This document shows positions 32,810 to 41,396 of a stretch of DNA of 53,572 nucleotides, piece after piece; positions within the stretch are counted from its first letter, which is position 1; each line of letters opens with the position of its first letter. The notes beneath the pieces were generated by a model. It ran no database searches, was not told the origin of the DNA, and saw nothing but the letters and a program-made list of their open reading frames with translations. The position numbers and the translations under genes are program-made. Source of the stretch: Anaerolineaceae bacterium UBA4890 (lineage in GTDB: Bacteria; Chloroflexota; Anaerolineae; Anaerolineales; Anaerolineaceae); NCBI GenBank assembly GCA_002399085.1, contig DHCY01000011.1, positions 1-53,572 of the forward strand, read 5' to 3'.

Positions 32810-34228
32810 ATGAAATCGCGCTTTCACCTGCGCATTCTGTGGCCGTTCGTCCTTATCCTGGTCGTCAGCCTGGTGGCACTGATCCTGCTATTTCCATTGG
32901 TGCAAAACTCTGTCTCTCAACACGCTCTTGAGACAGGCGGGGAGGCAAACTACCTGCCGATCTTCAGCCTGGTATTCCTGATTTTGGCAATTGGTTTGCT
33001 GGTCGGTTTGCTGATCAACATCTATTACACTAATCAGCACCTCACCACTCTTGAAGACCTGACTTTTGCTGCCCAAGAGCTTGGGGAGGGACGCTTCCGG
33101 GAGATCAGAATTCCTGAAGATGTTGGGAACATGCCCGAAATGCAAGACCTGGCAAACGCGCTGCAAAAAACAGCCTGTCAGACCGAAGAACAGTTCAACG
33201 CGCTCAACAAAGAGCAGGCAATGCTTTCAGCGGTACTGGACAACATGACCGATGGTGTCCTGATTGCGGACGACAATGGAAAAGTGCAATTGCTCAACGA
33301 GGCAGCCGAACGACTATTCAAGATCGAAAGTGAGCAGGCAATTGGCAGATCTGTGGTTGAGATAATGCGCCATTACAGCTTGGTAGAACTTTGGGAAAAA
33401 ACAAAGAACGGCAACCCCGAAACGATCACGATGGAAATGGGCTCAGCTCATAAGTACCTGCAGGTGATTGGAATAAATCTCGAAAAAGATCTGCCTGGTC
33501 GTACAATGTTGCTCTTTCAAGACCTGACCCAGACTCATCAGCTTGAAGTTATTAGACGTGATTTTGTCTCAAATATTTCGCACGAGTTGCGCACACCTAT
33601 CGCCAGTCTGAAAGCACTCAGTGAAACGCTGCTGGATGGAGCCCTGGATGACCCACCTGCAGCCCGTAAATTTCTGGTGCGCATGGACAGTGAGGTGGAC
33701 AACCTGATCCAAATGGTGAATGAACTGCTGGAACTGTCGCGTATTGAGGCTGGGCGTTCCCACTTTGAATTCCAACGCAGCAAACCCTGTGAGATAATCA
33801 ACAATGCCTTTGAAAGGATGTCGCTCCAGGCGGAAAAGGCAGGAGTAATGCTGACAAAGGACTGCCCCCAAGGCTTGCCGCAGGTAAATGCCGACCCAAC
33901 ACGCATATCCCAGGTTTTTGTTAACCTGATTCACAACGCCATCAAATTTACCCAAAAAGGTGGAAGCATTCATTTGACAGCCTGGCAGGAAGGCAACACA
34001 GTAGTCTTCATGGTCCAGGATAACGGTGCCGGGATTGCCAAAAAAGATCTTAAGAGAATCTTTGAACGCTTCTATAAAGCCGATCAGGCTCGCTCAGGTG
34101 GGGGGACTGGCTTGGGGTTATCCATTAGTAAGCATATTATTGATGCACATGGTGGTCAGATTTGGGCAGAAAGCGAAGGAAAGACTGGCAGCAAATTTTT
34201 CTTTACAATACCGGCTGCAGTCGTGTAA
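32810..34228 (+). CDS. PhoR-like membrane sensor histidine kinase
   Basis: A 472-residue sensor. Two membrane helices lie at about 8-28 and 46-66 with only a short outside loop. A HAMP-like segment, a PAS domain (about 135-240), the dimerisation box NISHELRTPIASLK with phospho-acceptor H258, and a HATPase domain (N box HNAIKF, DNGAGIAKKD, GGTGLGLS) follow. The short periplasmic-type loop is typical of PhoR, which senses phosphate through the transporter and PhoU. The ATG lies one base after the regulator's stop, so the two are coupled. No pst transporter genes are in this window. Confidence 0.92.
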   Translation: MKSRFHLRILWPFVLILVVSLVALILLFPLVQNSVSQHALETGGEANYLPIFSLVFLILAIGLLVGLLINIYYTNQHLTTLEDLTFAAQELGEGRFREIRIPEDVGNMPEMQDLANALQKTACQTEEQFNALNKEQAMLSAVLDNMTDGVLIADDNGKVQLLNEAAERLFKIESEQAIGRSVVEIMRHYSLVELWEKTKNGNPETITMEMGSAHKYLQVIGINLEKDLPGRTMLLFQDLTQTHQLEVIRRDFVSNISHELRTPIASLKALSETLLDGALDDPPAARKFLVRMDSEVDNLIQMVNELLELSRIEAGRSHFEFQRSKPCEIINNAFERMSLQAEKAGVMLTKDCPQGLPQVNADPTRISQVFVNLIHNAIKFTQKGGSIHLTAWQEGNTVVFMVQDNGAGIAKKDLKRIFERFYKADQARSGGGTGLGLSISKHIIDAHGGQIWAESEGKTGSKFFFTIPAAVV

Positions 34229-34417
34229 ACCCATGCTTAATCAGACCTTTACATTTTCAAAAGAAAATTTTAAGCTATTGGCACATTTAGCTGCCTGAGC
34301 TGGTGTTATAGTAGAAGAATAGACTGGTGCGTTACTACGTTAACCAGGATTCATTGTCAGCACGTTAGCTTGAAGTACAATTAGCCAACGCATTTTTGCT
34401 GAGACTTGGAGGCACTG

Positions 34418-35098
34418 ATGTCCAGATTTACATTAGACCAGGAAATTCGCCTTGTACAGGACGAAATTCTCTTATTAGGAAGCTTGGTAGAACAGGCAAT
34501 TCTCAATTCTGTCGATGCTTTGCAGCGCCGTGATGCTAATGCTGCGGAAGAAGTCTATAGCAACGATCGAAAAATTAATGCCAAACATTATGCCATCGAA
34601 AACCATATCCTGATCACGCTGGCTACCCAAAGCCCGCTGGCAGGGGATCTTCGCTTTCTTGCAGCAATGCTGGAAGTCAACACTGAGCTCGAACGCATCG
34701 GCGACTATGCCAAGGGGATAGCAAAGGTTGCCATGCGCCTGGCAGATTCAGAGTACCCGATCCCGATCCGCGAGATCCAACAAATGGCAGATCTGGCGAC
34801 TTCGATGCTTCACCGCGCTTTGGGGGCTTTTGTAGCCGGCGATATTGTTGCCGCCTATAGCATCCCAGAGGAAGACAACAAGGTCGATGAACTCTACGAA
34901 AGTACCTACCGCAAAATTGTGGAAGGAATGATCAATAACCCCGACACCATCGAATTGGGAAACCAGGTGGTCTGGGTTATCCATAATTTGGAACGCACGG
35001 CTGACCGGGTCACGAACATTTGCGAACGAATCGTCTTCATCGTTTCTGGTGAATCTGTGGAATTTGACGTATCAGACGACGAGAATCGTGACGAATAA
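34418..35098 (+). CDS. phoU: PhoU phosphate-signalling regulator
   Basis: A 226-residue all-helical protein with two PhoU repeats. Both metal-binding motifs are visible: ELERIGDYAKGI and NLERTADRVTNI. PhoU damps the PhoR kinase when phosphate is plentiful and restrains phosphate uptake. I start at the ATG at 34418 with GGAGG 5 bases upstream; an in-frame TTG at 34406 precedes that site. It lies 189 bases after the kinase gene, with a TATAGT at 34307-34312 that may be part of its own promoter. A terminator follows. Confidence 0.92.
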   Translation: MSRFTLDQEIRLVQDEILLLGSLVEQAILNSVDALQRRDANAAEEVYSNDRKINAKHYAIENHILITLATQSPLAGDLRFLAAMLEVNTELERIGDYAKGIAKVAMRLADSEYPIPIREIQQMADLATSMLHRALGAFVAGDIVAAYSIPEEDNKVDELYESTYRKIVEGMINNPDTIELGNQVVWVIHNLERTADRVTNICERIVFIVSGESVEFDVSDDENRDE

Positions 35099-35121
35099 AG
35101 ATAGTTAGATTTAAAAATTGT

Positions 35122-35150
35122 GAGACGCGCGATGAGCGCGTTTCTTTATA
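35122..35150 (+). terminator. intrinsic terminator after phoU
   Basis: GAGACGCGC and GCGCGTTTC form a 9-bp stem (one G-U pair) around GATGA, followed by TTTATA. It lies 23 bases after the phoU stop. Confidence 0.75.
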
Positions 35151-35183
35151 TAAACAACTATCGAAATTCTGAGTAGATTACGC

Positions 35184-35189
35184 TATAAT
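35184..35189 (+). promoter_or_regulatory. candidate -10 box for the TMK-like/CHAD gene cluster
   Basis: A perfect TATAAT lies between the phoU terminator and the GTG start at 35257. No clear -35 is seen. Confidence 0.4.
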
Positions 35190-35256
35190 GTCAATTACTA
35201 TCGAGAAACTACAATAATCACGTTTGTCGTTGTTACATTCGCAGGAGGTAGCACCA

Positions 35257-35994
35257 GTGTTAAGACCCAATGATACGAAAGGAAAATTGATCGTCGTTGA
35301 AGGTATCGACGGTTCGGGTAAGTCGACCCAAATCGATTTGCTCTACAAATGGCTGCTTTCAAAAGGTTATTCTGTTTACTTCAGCGAGTGGAATAGTTCA
35401 GCCCTGGTCAAATCGACAACCAAGGTTGCCAAAAAGTCGCAGACATTTACCCCAGCCACTTTCAGTATCCTGCACTGTACCGATTTTGCTGACCGCTGGG
35501 AGAATAGTATCTACCCACTGCTCAAAGCCGGCGTGATTGTTTTGGCAGACCGGTATGCTTTTACTGCTTTCGCCCGAGACATTGCCCGCGGCAACGACCC
35601 ACGTTGGGTGCGGGATATGTATTCCTTTGCCTTTATGCCCGATGCTGCCCTCTACTTCCGCGTACCGCTGGATATCGCCGTGGAGCGAATTACCGGATCG
35701 CGTGCCCAGCTAAAGTATTATGAAGCCGGCATGGATTTGGGACTTTCGGAAAGCTACGAGGAGAGTTTCAAACTTTTCCAGGGTAAGATTCTGAATGAAT
35801 ATGACAAGATGATAGACGAATTTGGTCTTACTATGATCGACGGCACGCTTCCGGTCAAAGTGCAGCAGAAAAAAGTCAGGTCATTGATCAGGCGCGTCCT
35901 CGAAGGTTTTGAAGGGCTGCCAAATCCGGAGAAAAAACCGATCGCTGTTGATAATCCACAGGCTGGCAAGAAAGGTAAAAAAGGAGGGAAGTAA
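35257..35994 (+). CDS. thymidylate-kinase-like P-loop kinase, paralog 1
   Basis: A 245-residue kinase-fold protein. Walker A is EGIDGSGKST with K22, and the DRY site is LADRYAFTAFARD. It differs from standard thymidylate kinase in the lid: YYEAGMDLGLS occurs where TMK has an Arg-rich stretch, and the next gene shares this motif. The last residues (GKKGKKGGK) form a Lys-rich tail. The GTG at 35257 is preceded by AGGAGG at 7 bases and is the best start; a TTG at 35224 lies upstream of that site. The phosphoryl acceptor is uncertain: dTMP, another nucleotide or polyphosphate. Confidence 0.82.
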   Translation: MLRPNDTKGKLIVVEGIDGSGKSTQIDLLYKWLLSKGYSVYFSEWNSSALVKSTTKVAKKSQTFTPATFSILHCTDFADRWENSIYPLLKAGVIVLADRYAFTAFARDIARGNDPRWVRDMYSFAFMPDAALYFRVPLDIAVERITGSRAQLKYYEAGMDLGLSESYEESFKLFQGKILNEYDKMIDEFGLTMIDGTLPVKVQQKKVRSLIRRVLEGFEGLPNPEKKPIAVDNPQAGKKGKKGGK

Positions 35995-36707
35995 TGGCAA
36001 ACGCAGATTTTTATGGTGCTGGTTTTCCCTACCGTGATTTCGGAAAACTACCGGGCAAGTTAATCGTTTTGGAAGGGACCGACGGTGTTGGTAGGTCCAC
36101 CCAGGTGAGCATGCTCCGTCATTGGCTGGAGGAAGAAGGTTATGCAGTCGCCGATACCGGTCTGACTCGTTCTGAACTGACTGGTCCTGGGCTCGATGCC
36201 GCCAAGAGTGGACACACGCTTGGTCCGATCACGATGAGCCTTTTCTATGCTGCCGATTTTGCAGACCGACTCGAAAACAAAATTATCCCGGCGCTGCAGG
36301 CTGGTTTCATCGTGTTATCTGACCGTTATTTCTACTCGATGATCGCCCGCGACAGCATTCGTGGGATTGACAAAAACTGGTCCAGGGCATTGTATGGCAT
36401 AGCACTACGCCCGCATTTGATCTTGTATCTGCAGGCATCAGTGCCCTCCCTGGTGCAGCGCCTGATTCATGGTCGCGGTCTCAACTATTGGGAATCGGGC
36501 ATGGACCTGCACCTGGCAGACAATTTCTATGACAGCTTTGTGACCTATCAGACTCAAATCATCAAAGCGCTCGAAGAACTGGCGAGGGAATACAATTTTG
36601 TGACCATCGATTCCGATCGCGATCCACAGGAGATTTTTGAAGATCTCAAGCGACCAATCCGCTTGTTGCTGCATAATCGGCTGACGAAATCAGAGCGCCC
36701 GTTTTAA
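35994..36707 (+). CDS. thymidylate-kinase-like protein with altered P-loop, paralog 2
   Basis: A 237-residue paralog of the preceding protein. The Walker A position reads EGTDGVGRST: R34 replaces the invariant Lys. The rest of the fold is kept, including LSDRYFYSMIARD and the shared YWESGMDLHLA motif. Loss of the P-loop Lys usually abolishes or strongly weakens phosphoryl transfer, so this may be a regulatory or structural partner of paralog 1, or use a different mechanism. The start codon overlaps the paralog 1 stop (TAATG), implying matched synthesis. Confidence 0.82.
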   Translation: MANADFYGAGFPYRDFGKLPGKLIVLEGTDGVGRSTQVSMLRHWLEEEGYAVADTGLTRSELTGPGLDAAKSGHTLGPITMSLFYAADFADRLENKIIPALQAGFIVLSDRYFYSMIARDSIRGIDKNWSRALYGIALRPHLILYLQASVPSLVQRLIHGRGLNYWESGMDLHLADNFYDSFVTYQTQIIKALEELAREYNFVTIDSDRDPQEIFEDLKRPIRLLLHNRLTKSERPF

Positions 36708-36715
36708 CGGTTAGT

Positions 36716-36735
36716 GGATGAGACAGGTCTCATCC
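36716..36735 (+). promoter_or_regulatory. 20-bp perfect palindrome before the CHAD gene
   Basis: GGATGAGAC and GTCTCATCC are separated by AG. GACAGG (36722-36727) can alternatively pair with CCTGTC just downstream, so two exclusive hairpins are possible. It lies 8 bases after the paralog 2 stop and 27 bases before the CHAD start. Confidence 0.5.
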
Positions 36736-36761
36736 CTGTCAGGTGTTACGGAGGAGGAGGC

Positions 36762-37790
36762 ATGGCAAAGGTGAGCGCCGAGGCGATTAATGTTTATGGA
36801 GCGAAAATCATCTATGAGCACGTCTCAGCGATGCAGGCGGAGGTGGAAGGTGTGCTGAAAAGCACAGACATCGAATACGTTCACCGGATGCGCGTGGCTT
36901 CCCGACGATTGCGCAGCTCATTAAGCATCTTTCGTGATAGCTTTCCAAAAAAAGATTATAAACGACATGCCAGGGATATCAGGGCGGTAACCAAGGCACT
37001 GGGAGCTGTCCGCGACTTGGACGTTCAAATGGAATTACTTGAAAACCTTCACCCACAATTTGCCAACCCCAGGCTGGCACCTGGCGTTAACCGTCTGCAG
37101 CTTCGCTTGAAACAGCAGCGCCAGGAGGCTCAGAACCAGGTGATCAAAGCCATGAAAACCCTGGAAGAAGATGAAACTCTGCGCAGTATTGCCCGCTGGG
37201 CAGCACCCTGGCTGGAAAAAGCGGAGGACATTTATCTCTATTCACCGGCATTATACGAGCTGGCTTTTTCGAGCATCAGGGTGCAGCTCCAGGAAATGCT
37301 GGTTTTCGACGAGGCAGTGCGTGTGGAGACAAATGTAGCGGAACTCCATGCCATGCGCATAAGCGCCAAGCACCTGCGCTATACCATGGAGATTTTTGAG
37401 AGCCTGTATGGTGAGGAAATGAAAGCCTTCATCAGCCAGACAAAAAAATTGCAGGACTTATTGGGCTCAATCCATGACGCAGATGTCTGGATGACGATGA
37501 TTCCGAACTTCATTAAAGAAGAAGAGCAACGCATTATTGCCTATGTTGGGCAAAACCGACCCTTGCGCCGGTTGTTGCCCGGTCTCAAGGCGTTTGCTGA
37601 AAACCGCAAGCAAAACCGGGCAGAAGATTATCAATCCTTTCTCAAGGTTTGGGAGAAGTCGCTTCAGGAAGGAACCTGGGAAAAACTTGAAAGGCTGATC
37701 ACCACTCCGTTGAACATCGCCGAGGCGATCAAACTGCTGCAAAAGATGGAAAAGCCTGAAGATGGATCGGATGATCATGCCGAGCAATAA
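36762..37790 (+). CDS. CHAD domain protein (polyphosphate-binding type)
   Basis: A 342-residue helical protein of the CHAD family, whose members bind inorganic polyphosphate through conserved His, Arg and Lys residues. Both repeat signatures are visible: HRMRVASRRLRSS near residue 43 and HAMRISAKHLRYT near 203. No CYTH/triphosphatase domain is attached. The ATG at 36762 is chosen because GGAGGAGGAGG lies directly before it. It follows the two TMK-like genes by 54 bases, and its stop is 3 bases from the convergent corA-like stop. The setting next to phoU and a PhoR pair suggests a role in phosphate or polyphosphate handling. Confidence 0.88.
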   Translation: MAKVSAEAINVYGAKIIYEHVSAMQAEVEGVLKSTDIEYVHRMRVASRRLRSSLSIFRDSFPKKDYKRHARDIRAVTKALGAVRDLDVQMELLENLHPQFANPRLAPGVNRLQLRLKQQRQEAQNQVIKAMKTLEEDETLRSIARWAAPWLEKAEDIYLYSPALYELAFSSIRVQLQEMLVFDEAVRVETNVAELHAMRISAKHLRYTMEIFESLYGEEMKAFISQTKKLQDLLGSIHDADVWMTMIPNFIKEEEQRIIAYVGQNRPLRRLLPGLKAFAENRKQNRAEDYQSFLKVWEKSLQEGTWEKLERLITTPLNIAEAIKLLQKMEKPEDGSDDHAEQ

Positions 37791-37793
37791 AGA

Positions 37794-38855
37794 TTAAGAC
37801 TCCTCTTCAGTAAATTCCCGCTCCATACGTTTCAGGTAAAGGTAATTTACCATTGCGATTATCACCATCACCACAAAAAGAATCGCATACCCTATCCTGA
37901 AATTTTCTTCCCCTACCAGCAGCGTGAATTCGGACATCCCGCCGATTCCGGCAATCAGGGTTAATGGCATAAAAATTGTTGTTATCAAAGTCAGGCGGCG
38001 CATGATTGCATTGGTCCGGTTCGAGGTTTGCGCCATGCGATTATTGATCATGGAAAGGTGGATTTCCATCAGGCTGGTCACCTGATCGCGGGCGGTTTCG
38101 GAGATTTCGTAGTAACGGGAGAGGTGGTCGTTAACATCCCGAAAAAAGATGACCGCCTGGTCACTGACAAAGGGGCTGTCCTGGCGGATCAATTTGCTGA
38201 TCACTTCACGTTCGTAAAAGATCGATTTTCGAATGGTCATCAGCGAACGGCGTGAGCCCATCAGACTGAAGAGGTCGAAGGTACGGGAATCCGCCAATAT
38301 CTCATCTTCATCCTGGTCGAGTTTGCCCTCAATTTGGTCAATCGCCTCAAATTTTCGGTCTGTCATGGTGTCGATGATCAGATGCAAGAGGAAAGAAGGA
38401 CCGTTCTTAATCCGTTGGCTTTCCCGTTCGGCAATCCGTTCGAAACCAGCTAAAAATGGTTGACCCGCCTGGTTGCGCTTGGTAGAACTGATCACAAAAT
38501 TGGAACCAATAAACAAATCCAATTCATTGACCAGGACTTCTGAATCTATATTTTCGAAGATGTTAAAAATCATAAAGGAATAATCAGAAAACATGTCCAG
38601 CTTTGGCAATTGGTCTTCATTGAGCATATCCTCGATGGAAAGTGGATGGATGTTCAACTCGCTGATCAACGGCTGCAGAGTTTCAAGGTCTGGGTCACAA
38701 TAATCGAGCCACAGATATCCACTATCAGCGGCTGCTATGAGCCCAGCCTTAAAAGAAGAGACTGTGGAAAGCTTCCCGTTGGTATCTATGTAAAAGAAGC
38801 GGGCTGGGGGAATAGAAGTGCTGTCTGGGTGGTGCTCAATTTCCTTCTCAGTCAT
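37794..38855 (-). CDS. CorA-family divalent cation transporter with GMS in place of GMN
   Basis: A 353-residue membrane protein with a large N-terminal cytoplasmic domain and two C-terminal helices (about 290-310 and 325-345), the CorA pattern for Mg2+ or related cations. The selectivity motif after the first helix is normally GMN; here it reads GGMSEF. I recall a GGMSE-type subgroup, so this may be a family trait and not a defect. The C-terminus is charged (RMEREFTEEES). GGAG lies 7 bases before the ATG. It is transcribed towards the CHAD gene. Mg2+ is a counter-ion of polyphosphate, which makes the adjacency suggestive. Confidence 0.85.
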   Translation of the reverse strand: MTEKEIEHHPDSTSIPPARFFYIDTNGKLSTVSSFKAGLIAAADSGYLWLDYCDPDLETLQPLISELNIHPLSIEDMLNEDQLPKLDMFSDYSFMIFNIFENIDSEVLVNELDLFIGSNFVISSTKRNQAGQPFLAGFERIAERESQRIKNGPSFLLHLIIDTMTDRKFEAIDQIEGKLDQDEDEILADSRTFDLFSLMGSRRSLMTIRKSIFYEREVISKLIRQDSPFVSDQAVIFFRDVNDHLSRYYEISETARDQVTSLMEIHLSMINNRMAQTSNRTNAIMRRLTLITTIFMPLTLIAGIGGMSEFTLLVGEENFRIGYAILFVVMVIIAMVNYLYLKRMEREFTEEES

Positions 38856-38873
38856 TTTTGCTCCTGCAAAAAG

Positions 38874-39857
38874 TCATCTCGAAAAAAGTTTTGTCAATGG
38901 GAATAATGGATTCCAGTTCAGCAGCCTGGCAAAGTGCCAAACAGAGATTTTCCGTGTGGACTGGACCTGGCGACGTTCTTGCCAAATTTTTGGCAAGTTC
39001 ACAATGGCTTCCCTCTTTGCATGCCAGATCAACTTCCTGTTGAGAAAAAATATGCTCACCAGAAGATAAGCCAGGTTCACCAGCATATGCGCTGGCAGCA
39101 AAAGCCAGAAAAGCAAGCCGGGCATATTTTTAACAAAAGCCCACACCAGGTTACGCTGACCGTAATAAGTGGAGAGCTTGCTTCCACTCCCAGTGCTGCC
39201 TGAGCCAACATGCCTCACCACTGCATCAGGCAGGTAAAGACAGGGAAACCCAGCCAGTCGCAGTCGCAGGTCGAGGTCGATATCTTCCATGTAGGCGAAA
39301 AAATCGTCATCGAAACCACCCACTTGCTCAAAAGCAATGCGTGGGTAGGCAGATGCAGCAGCGCAAGCACTTATGACAAATCGGGGCTTTGTTGCGCCCA
39401 AAGAGGCTGGACGTTTGTGATTCTTGCGGTGTGCCAAGCCGCTGGCGTGGTAGATATTCCACTCGCCATCCAAAAACTCAGTATTGCTGGCATCCAGCAG
39501 GCGGGAGGCAAAGCAGTACCCGGGATTCTTCATTGCTGCCTGGTGAAGCGTGGCGAGCCAATCAGGTTCCGGGAAAGCATCGTTATTCAACAGCACAAGG
39601 TATTCCCCATGAGCTTGTCGGGCAGTCAGGTTGTTGCCGCCAGCAAAACCAAGATTTTTTTCGGATTGCAAACGTTGGATACTCAGACCGGGATATTGAC
39701 TTAAAATTACCGGGTCAGGGGGTTGGTCAGCACCATTATCCAACAGGATCACCTCAAAATTTTTGAAGGTTTGTTCATCCAAGGCGCGCAGATTTTCCAG
39801 CAAGTATTGCGCACTTTTCCAGAATAAAACGAGAATTGAGAAGAACGGTTTGGTCAT
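38874..39857 (-). CDS. family 2 glycosyltransferase, rhamnosyltransferase-like
   Basis: A 327-residue inverting glycosyltransferase of the GT-A fold. The nucleotide-sugar site is seen as FSILVLFWKS and LLDNGAD; the DXD-like site is VLLNNDAFPEPDWL; VGGFDDDFFAYMEDIDL is the acceptor-side motif. A C-terminal hydrophobic stretch (about 255-285) may anchor it to the membrane. It resembles GT2 enzymes of rhamnose-containing polysaccharides, fitting the dTDP-rhamnose genes downstream on the other strand. AGGGAAAG lies upstream of the ATG. Its stop lies 18 bases upstream of the corA-like start on the same strand. Confidence 0.88.
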   Translation of the reverse strand: MTKPFFSILVLFWKSAQYLLENLRALDEQTFKNFEVILLDNGADQPPDPVILSQYPGLSIQRLQSEKNLGFAGGNNLTARQAHGEYLVLLNNDAFPEPDWLATLHQAAMKNPGYCFASRLLDASNTEFLDGEWNIYHASGLAHRKNHKRPASLGATKPRFVISACAAASAYPRIAFEQVGGFDDDFFAYMEDIDLDLRLRLAGFPCLYLPDAVVRHVGSGSTGSGSKLSTYYGQRNLVWAFVKNMPGLLFWLLLPAHMLVNLAYLLVSIFFLNRKLIWHAKREAIVNLPKIWQERRQVQSTRKISVWHFARLLNWNPLFPLTKLFSR

Positions 39858-39973
39858 TTGGCTTTCCCTGGTTTTTGAATATTATAGTTTAGGTATCCTC
39901 TCTTACACAAAATTGCTGATGAGACTGGTGGACTTGTATAATCACAGTTATTCGTAAAACAGGATGGACTGAT

Positions 39974-40435
39974 ATGGTCACTTCAAAAAAGAAATCTCAG
40001 AGTAGTAAGCAAAAGGGTGCCCTTCCTGGTTGGGTTTGGATCCTGGTCGTGATAGTTGTAGCGTTTGGTGGGTATTTGGCTATCCGGCTTACCAACCAGC
40101 GCCAGAAAGCTGTCAGCACTCTGCCAGCGGAGATGACCGTGGCAGAAGTAGCCCTGCTTGACCCGGCTGAATGGTTCTTCCTGGATGTGCGCGAACAAAG
40201 TGAGTGGAACGAGAGTCATATCGGGTGGGCAACTTTGATTCCTCTTGGTCAGTTGGAAGACCGGCAGGATGAACTACCCAAAGACCAGAAGATCGTTGTG
40301 ATCTGCCGATCGGGCAACCGCAGTGCCCAGGGCAGGGATATTTTGCTGAAAGCAGGCTTTATCGAAGTCACCAGCATGGCAGGCGGCATGAACGACTGGA
40401 TCAAACAGGGTCTGCCGGTGGTAACTGGTCCGTAG
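39974..40435 (+). CDS. membrane-anchored rhodanese-domain protein
   Basis: A 153-residue protein with a basic N-terminus, one membrane helix (about 19-38) and a rhodanese domain (about 52-150). The active-site loop is CRSGNRSA with C111, so sulfur transfer or a related thiol reaction is possible; FLDVREQSEW is the other family motif. The topology suggests that the domain faces outside. It lies between the minus-strand glycosyltransferase and the exporter genes and does not look part of that operon. Confidence 0.88.
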   Translation: MVTSKKKSQSSKQKGALPGWVWILVVIVVAFGGYLAIRLTNQRQKAVSTLPAEMTVAEVALLDPAEWFFLDVREQSEWNESHIGWATLIPLGQLEDRQDELPKDQKIVVICRSGNRSAQGRDILLKAGFIEVTSMAGGMNDWIKQGLPVVTGP

Positions 40436-40568
40436 GTTTTTTTCTTATCAATCTTTGTGGAGTTCAACCTGCCCCGGGGGTCTGCCTCCCCGACCCGGTG
40501 TACTTCGCATAGCGCTTCCTATGGTAATATTAGAAGTTGTTTGATGCTTAAACTCAAAGGTGAAATGA

Positions 40569-41396
40569 TTGACCAGTACCGCTAAACCTGTCTACGATTC
40601 CGCCAGTTATCGCGTGTCTGCGATTTCTGAGTTGAAGGAATTAGGAAAATATCGCTACCTGCTCGGACAATTAATCCGGCGGGATATTTTGACGCGTTAC
40701 AAACGCTCGGTCTTGGGTGTGGCTTGGACGATGCTCAACCCCTTGGGCACCATGTTGATCCTGACCTTTGTTTTTTCAAATTTTTTCAGGACGGAAGTCG
40801 AGCACTTTCCGGTCTACATCTTGAGCGGTTTGTTGGTCTGGAATTTCTTTTCACAAGGCACCAACGCCGCCATTAGCGGGCTGGTCTGGGGTGGCAGCCT
40901 GCTCAAACGCATCTACATCCCCAGCACGGTCTTCGGCGTTTCGGCGATCGGCACCGCGTTGGTAAACCTCGTCCTTTCCCTGGTACCTTTGGTGATCGTG
41001 ATGCTGATTGATGGAGCTCCTTTTTACTGGTCTTTACTTTTTTTGCCCATTTCGCTCCTGTTGCTGACTGCTTTTACACTGGGCTTCGGCCTGTTCATCT
41101 CGTCATTGGCGGTGTTTTTCCCTGATGTGGGCGAGATGTACCAGGTTTTGTTGACAGCCTGGATGTACCTGACCCCCATTATCTACCCCGAGAGTTTTAT
41201 CTCGGCAAAATGGCTGCCTTACTATAAGATTAACCCTATGTATTGGATGGTAAAGATGTTCCGTCTGCCCATCTTCGAGGGTCGCTTGCCCTATTGGAAC
41301 GAATTATTGCCAGCCCTTGCCTGGGCAATTGGTATGCTGGTGGTCGGCTGGGTGTATTTCACCTCGAAATCGGAGGAATATGCATATCGTGTCTGA
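40569..41396 (+). CDS. ABC-2 type polysaccharide exporter permease
   Basis: A 275-residue integral membrane protein with six hydrophobic helices and a cytoplasmic N-terminus. The opening YRYLLGQLIRRDILTRYKRS and the WTMLNP and YLTPIIYP segments match the Wzm/TagG/RfbA permease family, which moves lipid-linked polysaccharide out of the cytoplasm. The start is TTG at 40569 with AAAGGTG upstream. It overlaps the ATPase gene by 17 bases. The gap before it (40436-40568) holds a GC-rich inverted repeat near 40475-40492 and no gene. Confidence 0.9.
   Translation: MTSTAKPVYDSASYRVSAISELKELGKYRYLLGQLIRRDILTRYKRSVLGVAWTMLNPLGTMLILTFVFSNFFRTEVEHFPVYILSGLLVWNFFSQGTNAAISGLVWGGSLLKRIYIPSTVFGVSAIGTALVNLVLSLVPLVIVMLIDGAPFYWSLLFLPISLLLLTAFTLGFGLFISSLAVFFPDVGEMYQVLLTAWMYLTPIIYPESFISAKWLPYYKINPMYWMVKMFRLPIFEGRLPYWNELLPALAWAIGMLVVGWVYFTSKSEEYAYRV

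Noticed and set aside
36716..36735. Reading the palindrome as a transcription terminator
   Set aside because: No T run follows and the CHAD ribosome site comes directly after, so read-through is expected.
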